A stretch of 64,000 nt of DNA. Origin: Labyrinthula sp. Ha (taxonomy: Eukaryota > Sar > Bigyra > Labyrinthulida > Labyrinthulaceae). The stretch is taken from assembly GCA_015227615.1 (NCBI GenBank), contig JAALGZ010000001.1, positions 3,038,001 through 3,102,000 on the forward strand. Reading direction: 5' to 3'. Shown here piece by piece: positions 46,025 through 56,553 of this stretch. Both the position numbers and the translations under genes were made by a program. The notes below the pieces were generated by a model, which was not told the DNA's origin, did no database searches, and worked only from the letters and a program-made list of their open reading frames with translations. The stretch's first letter is position 1; each line of letters opens with the position of its first letter.

Positions 46025-47971
46025 CTACACTTGTTGCTTATTGACAAATTTTACTGCCTCGTGTTTTACTGTCTCAATGTCCGTGGGAGTTCCATAGAGT
46101 TTTTCGAACTCTAGCCATTTTTTGAAGAATCCTTTGATCACCTTTTCACTTTTTTTAATGCCAATGGTGCGTCTAAATAGTTTTCGAACTCCTAATCTTT
46201 CAGCATGATTATTCATGTTTCCGAACTTAATTTCCATATCTATAAATTGTCTCCATATATCAGATCTCTTTGGTGCTGATGAGATACAGGTCTCGCAGAG
46301 CGTTCTTCCACGCTCTTTATTACCTAGGCCATCAACAGCAGTTATATATTCCAATCGTGCGTAGCTCATCAGAAAAGAGATTTGTTTTTTTCTATCCAGT
46401 TCTTTCATTGCTTGTGCCGAGATCGCCTCCCTTGCTTGTTCAATTTTTTCCGGATCATTAGAACTGAAGCAGAGCTGCAACCGTTTAACAAAAATATTCA
46501 AACTCGGTTTCTTTGCACCTTTTTGCGCTTGTCTCAATACTTCTTCAAGATCATCAAAATTTCTCCACTTTTCTTTTTCGTTCAACACATCAAAGAGCAT
46601 CAAATATGCCTTTTTTTTTCCGAATTCGGTTGTGAACTCTGCTAATACATGCTCTAGGTTGTCTTCGTTATACTCCTTCACTAATTTCAAACGTGTTTTC
46701 CAAATATTTAAGCGTTCATTTTCCTCAGATTGATCAATTTTTCTGAGAGCTCTTGCTATAGTTTCAAAGCCTTTCTCTAATTCTCCAGAAGAAAACAGTA
46801 TAGCAATAACTTGCAGCCATAGAAAAGAAGAATTTTGCTCAGTCAATAAACCAATTTCTAACTCGTCTAGTTTTTTCAGCAGCTCACCTTCAAGCTTAAC
46901 TTTTTTGATAGGCACCGGTGCCACGTCATCTTGTTTCCTTTTCTTGGGGATTTTCGTCGCTTGCTCGTGTTTGGTCTCATATTCCTCGTTATCACTCTCA
47001 GCTTCAGCTAAGTTCTCCTCCTCATCTGACTCTTCAACTGGTTTCAGCTGTGGAACCTTTTCCTTCTGAAGAAACCCATAAAGATTATCTTTCTGAAACT
47101 GTTTCAACAAGGTAGGGTTCTTCTCATCCAACTGTTTTACATCCTCTTCTGAGAATGCATCACTCTTCATAGTGAAGTTTAATCTCCTTTCCTCTAACTC
47201 AACTTTGATAACCTTAACGAGAACATCATCTCCAACCTTATACTTTGAAGAGAAAACTAGAAGACCCTCTTCAATTTCACTTCGATGACAAAGCCCAGTA
47301 ATTTGTTTCCCTTCCGTCAATCTAATGAAAACTCCGTACTCCTTAATCCCAACAATCTTGCCAACATAAACCTCATCCACCTCGATCTTCTCTAAACCAT
47401 TTAGTATTAAATTCTTATCACTATCCAAGAGAGAAAGAAAATATCTGGTATTCTCTTTTGCAGTCTTAGGCTTCCTTATTTCGACTAAAGTTCCCTCAAC
47501 CAAAGTTCCTAACGGAAACTTTTTTTTCATTTCACTCAAAGAACAATTTTTTCCTTCTATAATATTTTGCCGTAAAATAACAGCAGAAATATTTCTATTT
47601 AACTTGGTGAAAATACCAAACTGAGCATGTCCAGTAACATAGGCTTTGCACCGTGCAAGTTCCCTCAACTTTTGCTTGGAAACAGATCGTGGATTGTACA
47701 GTGAAACATTGTGCTCGTTCACACCATAAACTTTTCGAAAAGGTTCATCTAGAAAATCATGGGATTTGTGTGGCATAGTTTTCCATTCCTCTGGCTTTGC
47801 TAGATCAGTGATGCAAAGTCTACCAACAGAGCCGTCTTTTAAGTGAACTTTGAAGCACCCATTCATAGGAAAACTGCCACCATCAGAGGGAATTTCAACA
47901 TGGGCTTCCATTTGCGACCCCGGCGGGAGCTTTATCCCAAATTCACCTGTCTTCGTTGAAGCTGTGGTCAT
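46025..47971 (-). CDS. RRP5: short Rrp5/PDCD11-like ribosome biogenesis factor
   Basis: Single exon, 648 aa. Two S1 RNA-binding domains are clear. One is at about 103-185 (CKAYVTGHAQFGIFTKL) and one at about 199-275 (YVGKIVGIKEYGVFIRL, GLCHRSEI, LNFTMK). A possible degenerate one lies at 15-65. An acidic/basic linker (about 315-360, with KKRKQ) precedes C-terminal HAT/TPR-type helical repeats at about 375-640 (SSFLWLQVIAILFSSGE, IFVKRLQLCF, WRQFIDMEIKFGN). This order is that of the C-terminal part of Rrp5, which acts in 18S rRNA processing in the nucleolus. Yeast Rrp5 has 1729 aa and twelve S1 domains, so nine or so are missing. The ATG is followed by plausible coding sequence and no upstream exon was recognised. 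Confidence 0.83.
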   Translation of the reverse strand: MTTASTKTGEFGIKLPPGSQMEAHVEIPSDGGSFPMNGCFKVHLKDGSVGRLCITDLAKPEEWKTMPHKSHDFLDEPFRKVYGVNEHNVSLYNPRSVSKQKLRELARCKAYVTGHAQFGIFTKLNRNISAVILRQNIIEGKNCSLSEMKKKFPLGTLVEGTLVEIRKPKTAKENTRYFLSLLDSDKNLILNGLEKIEVDEVYVGKIVGIKEYGVFIRLTEGKQITGLCHRSEIEEGLLVFSSKYKVGDDVLVKVIKVELEERRLNFTMKSDAFSEEDVKQLDEKNPTLLKQFQKDNLYGFLQKEKVPQLKPVEESDEEENLAEAESDNEEYETKHEQATKIPKKRKQDDVAPVPIKKVKLEGELLKKLDELEIGLLTEQNSSFLWLQVIAILFSSGELEKGFETIARALRKIDQSEENERLNIWKTRLKLVKEYNEDNLEHVLAEFTTEFGKKKAYLMLFDVLNEKEKWRNFDDLEEVLRQAQKGAKKPSLNIFVKRLQLCFSSNDPEKIEQAREAISAQAMKELDRKKQISFLMSYARLEYITAVDGLGNKERGRTLCETCISSAPKRSDIWRQFIDMEIKFGNMNNHAERLGVRKLFRRTIGIKKSEKVIKGFFKKWLEFEKLYGTPTDIETVKHEAVKFVNKQQV

Positions 47972-50900
47972 AGTATTGTTTTCTTATCTTGGGCTAGTCC
48001 TAAACAAGTGGTAATGTCATCTTGAAAGAAGTACATGAATACCATTTTGGGACATTGCTGTGAAAAAATGCAACCTAGATATTATAATTTTTCTCAGATA
48101 TGACGCTTCAACTATGGTTTCTCCGTGATTCTGTACAAAAATTTATGCTTTATCTCCCAGGCATATTCATAGTAGACACCTGAAGTAAAAAATACCAGGA
48201 AGAAGAAACAGATAACAAAATCCAATTGTGTATTACACATATTGGTTTATTAGGTTGAGAACACATCGACGCGAAATGTTTCAATTTTTTGCTTTGGGGA
48301 AAAAAATAAAGGTTGAAAGGAACACTTTAGGCCGAAACTAAATGAAATTGCTTGGCACAATGGATTTTCTTAGCACATTCATAGGTTAATAGCACTGAAA
48401 AAGTAAATTATCTATTCACAACCTCAGAACCACGTCTTTACAGCACTAAGTACTATTTTCCATATACTTTATCACCACTTGAACTAAATTTGTTTCAAAT
48501 GCAGATCATGGTTCGGTAACAATTGGAGAGTTGATTGGCTTATTTAGCAGGAATTATGTTGAGTACACTATTCACCAATCCTCTGAAGTATTCTTCGACT
48601 TCACAAAATTCACACTTCAACTTTTAAATACTCACAATATATTCTATAACACTATATTTTATTTTACTAATATCACACTAGAGAATATTTTTTTGTGACA
48701 GATGCTGTAACACATGAACAGCAAGATTAATTAATGTGTATTCTACTCTATCATCATGTTTAAGGTTTAACTTGACTTTTATTTCAAATCATGGTATATT
48801 CGCAAAGAAACAGTGCATCAAACCTATAATTTAAATCTCCAAACCTTAAGAAAAGGTAGCTACTCGTATTTCATACACAAAAGTCATTAGAGTAGTTGAC
48901 AAAGAAGAATATGTCGATACAAGAACTTATGTTGAAAAGATCCAAGCATAATATTTTATTAACAGATAGCTATATAACTTATGCATGCATTCACTTATGC
49001 TATTCTACTTAACTTTCGAAGATCATTAACAAAACCAGGGTAATGCCAGGCCTCAATAGTTGAAGGCGGTGCTTACTGCACATTCAAAGTAAAACAGGCA
49101 TTTTAGTATAACTTTTGATTGGTTAATGTGTGCTTTCTTGGTAATTGCTCTATTAATCATTTGCTTAGTAGCTTCTGCTTGTTGTTGCTAAATTTGTCAC
49201 AGAGAATATGACATTGAAGATAATTTTGTAGTAGGCCTCAACTCTCTCTGTGTTGCTTGGGAGACTTTCTATTCTTATAATACACGTAGCTACGATCCTT
49301 AAACTAGAAACTATCCTTACATTTAGCGCGTGTATTAATCAGGTTAATAGTAGATATACCAAATATCTTTAAAGATAGGTTGATGCTATTAGAAGCTAAT
49401 ACTAAATAACCGAACCAGATTCCAGAAGTTATTCAAATGTTTTTTTATTTTGTGACAAGTATCATATTTTATTTTTTAGCTTGGGAAGCAAAATTATATT
49501 TTTCGTTGCAACGTTAGAATTATCTTCTAGAAGAGGGTGTAATACCCTTTTTCTGGGGGCAACATGGTGCTAGATACGGGATAGCTCTTTACCAGTACAA
49601 GACCCATAAGTTGGATGCGGTGCTTTATCGGATAGCTTAAAACAAGGATTCTTGAGAAACTCAAGAACATGTAACCCTGTCACCCATATTGAATAACGCT
49701 TGGTACGTTAAGATATCCAACATAGTGGGGCTAGTTTCCTTTGTGTTTTATTTGTTGCTAAACTATGTTTGGTGTAAGGATAGCACTTTTTCTCTCTATG
49801 GGCAATTTTCAAATTCACTAAATTTTAGTTTTTTGTCAAGTATAGTGTAGCACTTCTTTTGTTTCTGTTGTGTGGAGTATCTCCAGATTGAAATCTCAAC
49901 GCTGTGATTTGATTAGTAATATACATATGTTTAAGTGCTCCAAAGGTCACGATGAGTTGAAAGGTACTAGGAAGTCGTATACGCCACAAAAGGCAGTCAG
50001 GGTGGCTGTTTGACTTTTATACCTTTCACCCATAGCTTATTAAGGTTAACGTCAACCTGTTGCTTATGCTATGTCCTTATTCAATAAACTTGCAAGCATT
50101 AATTTCTTCCTTATTACGTTGGTGCTCCAACTTACTATTTAACTTAATAATATTTCTATGTTACTCCCGTGTAATTACTAAGAGCTGGTATTTTACTTTG
50201 GATAATGGAAATGTGGAGTGTCTCTGCTGTTGCAGATTGCGTTGTGTTAGAAGAATTCCTTTCATACAACCCAGTAAGAACATGCGAGAAAAATATAGCA
50301 TTCAAAGTCGCATTCAGAGTTTCTTCCAGTGGTGCAAGCTAACTGTGAATATTAAACATGATTCCATAAGTTGTAATTTTTTTGCAAAAACAACTAGTTA
50401 GTTAATGAATTATTGAAATATATATATTTGATAATTATACCTAGTAGACGTTTATTTGAAGGATCAATTTACAGTGCAAGTTTCTGTTCCAGGGTAGTGC
50501 TTCAACTTTTTTTTGATACAAGGGTTTGTTGTTTTTATGAAAGCTGTGTGACTTTTAGAAAATCTTATGCATTCATAGGTACTTTTTTACCGCATTTGAC
50601 CTTGCAAACTATTGATGCTTTCTGCAAGCTTGGCTATCTCTAACTAGAAACTAAATAGAATATTTTAATTCTTACCAACTGGGCCTTTCCCTACCTTGTG
50701 AGTACATAAATTAGCTTCATTGCACATTTTGGTATTTTTTTTAGGGCAGTAACCTCTTCCTAAAACACTTAATGAGGATAAGAAAATAAAATATTTGGTG
50801 AGTTAAAAACTCTTATAGGAATTTAGATCTCTTAGTCTAGCAGTATTATCACAATGGTAAAAAAACAGCGCCCTCTTTAGAGAAACAAGCCTTTTCTAAC

Positions 50901-52386
50901 GCCGTAAGCTAGATCTAAAAGGAGAAAAGTCTCTGCTCTGTAACTCTTGGTTCTCAGGCTTCCATTTCCTAAGTTCCCCTCCTTTGATCACACCATTGAT
51001 TTAAAGTTGAGTTCCTATCTCATCCAAGAAAATATTTTAAAGGAAGTCAGAATTCATTTTGATTCTAGAAGCCCGAGATGATCATTCTACCCCACTATGA
51101 AACAAAATTAATGACCATTGGGAATATGGCATCCTAGAAAAAAAAAGCTCGAATGCATAATGTACTTGCAATAAGATTGCGTGAAGGGTTGTAATGCCAA
51201 AATGAATAGCGTGCTGAAGTTTCAAAATCAAGAAAACAAGTTATATGGAAATGTTCAGGATCGTCTTTGTAGCTCTAGGGTCAGCTTTGAACATTACTTA
51301 CCCTCAAGTTCATTGGTGCATACGTGCTGTACAATTATTTAGTAAAAGTGAAAAGCCAGCAATTTGAAGTTGAACTACACTATAGAAAAATTATGGGCAA
51401 GAACCAGTACTATGTCAATTAATTAAACAATTGTGACAACTGCGTTTGATAGAAGGTAGATCATAGATCACTGAATGTGTCTCGAGCGCTTGCTTTATCT
51501 GGAAATAGTTTCGGTCGCCTCGCTTTCGTCTGTCCTCTGAATCAACACGTAAACTGATAAACCGCAGGAAATCGAGGTTATCAGTGGGTTGGAAGTAGTT
51601 ATACACTGTCATTCACTCAAGCGAAGAATATACTAACATGTCTCTTTCTGAAATTGATGTATGTTCCTCATGATGCTGCTAGTTTCTGTGCTTCCCCCTC
51701 CAATAAATGTCTTACATTTACATTTAATTGGCACCCATTTTCTACTTGTTAAGTAAACTAAACCTATTACCCAAAAAAAGGACATCAAAAGCTTTTCTTG
51801 TTTAATTTATAGTTCAAACTTCACTGTTGATGCTAGAAGCTATTAGTCAAACTCATTAGTCGTCCTATTGTTTAGCGAGGAAAGTCAAAGGTTTATTGAG
51901 CTTAACAAGTATTCCTTTACCTCGTTCTCAGGGAAGAAACGAAGTTCGCAGCACAGTTTATTTACAAAGTAGCTATGTTTTCCAGAAAACCATCTACTTG
52001 AAAAAAATAGAGAAAATAAATGTCCATCAATCATGTTTTTTTTTGTGTTGTGCCTTTTTACACTACTTGGAGATCTCAGCTAACAAAAGCACCAACTAAC
52101 TTAGTATAAATATTGTAATTATTTTACTTTCACATAGTTTAAAATGTACGTAGCTCAACGGCTATTGTAATCGTATTACTGTGTTAGATATTAACAGTAT
52201 TCATATATATATATATATATATATATTGTATTGAATACACATTGCCTACAAATACGGAACACAACTCTTCCAAGCTGTACAATGCTCGATATGATCCCAG
52301 TTGCTATCAGCATCATTAGCTTCGAATTACAATAGGACAAAAGCAAAATACGAATTACTTGAAACGATATCCTCTTCAAAAACAAA
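47972..52386. other. 4.4 kb gene desert
   Basis: AT-rich. No gene was recognised. A stretch at about 49545-49740 shares a short string (TGGTGCTAGA.ACGGGA) with the repeat fossil at 16881, but the similarity does not hold beyond scattered blocks. An (AT)12 tract lies at 52203-52226, close to the receptor gene. The frames at 50060-50401 and 51415-51612 show no family resemblance. Confidence 0.5.
52203..52226. repeat. (AT)12 microsatellite
   Basis: Twelve AT units, about 160 bp upstream of the receptor ATG. It could influence promoter melting or simply be a variable simple repeat. Confidence 0.9.
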
Positions 52387-54870
52387 ATGAATATGCTGCT
52401 TTTCATATTGCTCACTGCTCTTCTTTCACAAGACTATAGTTTAGCACAAAGAACAATAGATGTAACAACTATGATACCTCTTACTAACGAGGGTGCTGTC
52501 GAAGGTACCTTCGTGGATATTGCAGTAACACTGTTTAGTGCACTAAAGGATCTGAACCATGGAACTGAATCGAAACTTCTTGGGTTCCTAAACCAGAGCG
52601 TTGACATTAAGTGCGAAGAGGTGGACTTCAGCTTCAACTTTCTAGATACAGCGTCTGTGTTTTCTTCCGCTCTTCAAGCCTTGGATGTTCTACGATCTTC
52701 AAAGCCACTGGAGAACTTGATTGGGCCGTACCGAAGTTCAATCACCATTCCTGTCTCTTATGTTACATCAACAGCAGCAATTCCCTTAATCTCTCCAGCC
52801 TCCACAACTCCTGAATTGGATGATATAAATGTGCATAGATATTTTTCTCGTCTTGTTCTTTCTGATGGACAAATAGCAGCTGGAATTGTTACCTTAATAA
52901 AAACATTGCAAGGGGATGGTATCATTTACAACCAGCTGGTTGTTTTCTACCAGGAAGATACCTATGGAACAAAATTTAAAGACGAGCTCTTTGAAGCTTC
53001 ACGTTCAGAAGGTATTGAACTCGTGCTGATTCCCTTTGAACTTGGCAACCAAGAATCGGTAACGAATGCTGTGGCATCCGCAAAAACAACCAAACTGAAT
53101 ATATTCTTTGCAATATCCTTTATAGATCAAGCAGTTGATCTCGTGATAGAAGCCATCAAGGAGAATATGATAGGAGTAAATAGGCTCTGGTTGTTCTCTG
53201 ATGGAGTGCTTAGTGGAACTGCACTGTACGACAAGGTGCTCAACAACACCTCAAGTGAAATTCCCAAGGAAAGTATCTTATCGCATCTAAGTCATACTTT
53301 CATGGTTCGGGGTGGCTTAAATATAAATCCTAGCGCACAAGCCTTGTTGAAAGAAGTTATTACCACTGAATTCTTTAGTACTGCAGAGAAACTAGTTGAG
53401 TTCAAATCCTTTCTTCCTGGTGGCAGCGTATCTGTTCAGCCTGATCTAGACGCAAGCGGCTTCCAAGACATGGCCCTTGAGGAATTTGAGGGAATGGATG
53501 AAGTAACTCAATCCTTCAACTACTTCTCAGTTGATGCTCTATTAATCATCAGATATGTCTGGGATATTATGCTCTCTGAAGAAGGGGACTGCAACTACAC
53601 AACCCCATTTTCAGGAGACCAATTCCAACAAATACTAAGAACTACTGGGTTTTCCTTTGAAGGCATATCTGGTACCGTTTCTTTTAACTCGGAAACTCTT
53701 TCTCGTTCATAACTTTGTCTAACGGTTACATTTAGGAAACAAGAGCACCGCGGAAATTCAATTTTCACAGTTTGTTTATTCGGGAGAAATGCTTGAAGAA
53801 AATATAGTTGCACGACTAACAGAAGGTGAGTGGGAGTTTGAGGTGGATGTAGTTTTTGCAGGTATCTTTCTTCTTAGTTTTCATGTTTAGGGAATAAGAG
53901 TCAAGCTCCTCCAATATCAGATCCGCCTGAGAGTGTGGAATTAAATGAGATAAGAGGTGACTTTGTTTACATTAGCTATGGTTTATTTTTATTTATTTAT
54001 CTGTGTGTTATTATATGCTATTGCTTTGTTCAGAAGTATAAACATTTAGAGATTATCAAAGCGGCACAACCTTTTTATTTGTACGTTCTTCTCCTAGGAG
54101 TTTCTATCACAAATGTATCATTAATTTTTTTCTACAAAGATCCAACAGGCAGTCAAGCGAAGAATAATTTTTCATGCAACGCACAATTTTATTTTATTTC
54201 TTTTGGATTGACTTTAAGTATTGGGTCTCTTCTTGCTAAGCATGCCGAAGTAACTAATGCAGAGAAGTTCAAATCAGGTAATAAAGTTTGTGGAGGTATT
54301 GCAGTGCTTGCGTTGATTAATTTATTGCTTATTTATATTGCTTATAGTTTTGATGAGCTTTCCTATAATACAATAGTATTAGAAACAGACGAGTTCAACC
54401 AAGTAATTGAAAGTTATGGTCAATGTGATTACTCCAGTAAAAGTCTGTTTGTAGATATGCACTTTCTTTTGCTATGTTTTATTTTTTTGGTATTTCTAGA
54501 AGCATCTAGAAGGGTTTATCATGGGAGAAATATTCCAAATGATTTTTACGAGAGTAATTGGATTGCAGCAACTATTCTTTCCCAGTTTCAACTAGTTACT
54601 TTAGGTGTCCCGATTACCATTGCAATTAGCCCAGAAGAAACATCTGCTGTTTACTTACTTCTTTGTCTACTTGTATTTTTATCTAACATGTTATTTATTG
54701 TCCTGATTTTTGGACCTAAGATTTATAGAATAGCAACAAATGATACTGAAGTTAAATGGCGCAGCATGGAACAACTTATTACTCGTGAAGAATATGTGGA
54801 AGAACTGGATGAAGAAGGTGTATCTATTGTGAATGAGTCAAAACACTCTATGGATACCAATCAGTTCTAA
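52387..54870 (+). CDS. GABA-B-like family C G-protein-coupled receptor, three exons
   Basis: Exons 52387-53704, 53736-53861 and 53891-54870 give 807 aa; the introns are 31 and 29 nt. A signal peptide (about 1-21) leads to a periplasmic-binding-protein-type ligand domain (about 25-430; for example LIGPYRSSITIPVSYV, AAIPLISPASTTPEL, VVFYQEDTYGTKF). Seven hydrophobic helices follow from about residue 505 (FVYISYGLFLFIYLCVII) to about 755, with Cys residues in outer loops. The C-terminus is short and acidic (EEYVEELDEEG). The plan is that of GABA-B and related receptors, which lack the cysteine-rich domain of glutamate receptors. The ligand is unknown; amino acids or other small metabolites are typical. 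A G-alpha gene lies 494 bp away, converging. Confidence 0.88.
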
Positions 54871-55364
54871 ATGACTAGCATTAGTGTGTGATTATTTCTT
54901 AGAATAGTCATAGATTGTCAATAGATTATGAGTATTTCGTTTAAGTCAATAAAGTTATTAAATCCTGTTGTCTAAGATGGTGACGCAGAAATTATAAACC
55001 TTGTCAGCTGCTAGTATTGTGTTTCTGCAGTAGCGTAAATATCCTTCTTGTACAGAAAAGGGCATTTAGTTTCCTGGACGCATCGAAGAATTCCTTGGCA
55101 ATTATTTATATAAAAGGCGACGCTTTTTAGATAACTTAATTCGAGGGCAACACTAATTCCGAAATTTGGGTATACTCAAAGGAAGATGGTAAGAAACTGC
55201 CATCAAGTTTTACAGACTAACACAGATCAATAGTTATCACGTAGTGCTCGCCACACCAATAGGAATACGCCAAAAAGATGACGCTTATTTAAATTGCATA
55301 AAAGATGCTTTCACCACCATTAAGCTTAATCATCTGAATATATTTGAAAATTATAGTACTAATA
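54871..55364. other. convergent spacer between receptor and G-alpha
   Basis: A 494-bp spacer holding the 3' ends of both genes. A CAATAAAG string near 54945 could be a polyadenylation signal for the receptor. I see no gene. Confidence 0.45.
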
Positions 55365-56553
55365 TTAGTATCCATCTAACCATCCACCCTCCTCTAAGTA
55401 TCCAGTCATAAGAATATGTTTACAAGAGTTTATGATCTTATTGATGTTTTGACTGTCCGTGGAGTTGGTAAAGTATGTGTGCACGCTTTTCAAAGGTCTT
55501 CCATCCCTCTTAGGAACTTCACTTTCATAAAGAGCTTGCAAATAGCCTTTCACCTGATTCAGGTAATCCTCAAAAGCTCGCTCTGAATCCTGTCCACCGC
55601 GGAATACTGGAACAGCTAGCTGCCTTTCTTGACGCATTCGACTCTCCGTTTGTGCATCTACGGTAAACGGTATATGCCTCAGTTTTTCTCGAAGCAGATC
55701 TTCTTTGTTCAAAAACAAAATAAAAGGTTGCTTGGAGAACGCAGACTCGCGCAACACACTGTTAAATAAGGTCAAACTCTCGGTCTGTCTGTTCATGTTG
55801 CTATCTTCATACAGAAATTGGTTATACTCGGAGCATGCCGCAACAAAAATAACGCTGGTTACACCATCAAAGGCCGCAATCCATTTCTTTCGTTCATTTC
55901 TCTGACCTCCAACGTCACTCATTTCAAAGACTTGACTATCGACCTTAAATGTTTCTGTTACTACGCCTGAGGTTCGTGCTCGAGTTCTTAGAATATCCTG
56001 GTTATTTGGTAAATAAGCTCCCGAGGCAATTCTTTCGATATTGCTAATCTTCATAAAATACTCAAGGGAATCCTGAACCTGTACATCCCCCCTGTCTTCC
56101 CACTTTTGCTTCATAACAGGATCTTTCCAGAGCCTAGCAAGGTGTTTCTTATGAGCCTCTGTTATTGGTTCTTCTTTATTTTTCCATTTCTGGATCATCT
56201 TGGCGGCTTTGATACCCTTCTTCGTCTCAAATCCTCTTCTTTCTTTCTCAACTGCTGTTATCATGACCTTCATGTCGTGGATTATGTTGGAGTGAACCAA
56301 AACCCTAAACTTTTCCCTTTCAGTATCAGTAAAGTCATGTCTCTCAGTATACAAAAGCTTCATTTGCTTGAACAAAGTGGATTTCCCTGTGAAATTTTAT
56401 GCACAAGAAGGAAAAAGTACCAGACTCACCAGCTCCGAGCAAAAGAAGTTTTATCTTAGCGTTTTCACGTTGTTGTGCTTTTCGCATATCAGCTTCTATC
56501 AATTTATTGCGCTTCTCCTCCTCGCTCATAGCCCCTCCTAAACATTGACCCAT
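55365..56553 (-). CDS. GNA: heterotrimeric G protein alpha subunit, two exons
   Basis: Exon 1 is 56553-56421 and exon 2 is 56386-55365, with a 34-nt intron between; 384 aa. This GTPase couples receptors to effectors at the plasma membrane. MGQC at the start offers Gly2 for myristoylation and Cys4 for palmitoylation. The P-loop is GAGESGKST (40-48), split by the intron after the first base of the second Gly codon. Switch I has RARTSG (180-185, Arg finger Arg180 and Thr183). Switch II has DVGGQRNERKKW with catalytic Gln206. The guanine-specificity motif is NKED (271-274). The usual TCAT motif reads TNST (351-354), so the Cys-Ala pair is replaced. The C-terminus (GGWLDGY) lacks the cysteine modified by pertussis toxin in Gi. 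It converges with a family C receptor gene. Confidence 0.95.

Noticed and set aside
49545-49740. Third copy of the repeat fossil
   Set aside because: Only one good short match (TGGTGCTAGA.ACGGGA) and scattered blocks in a different order; too weak to call.
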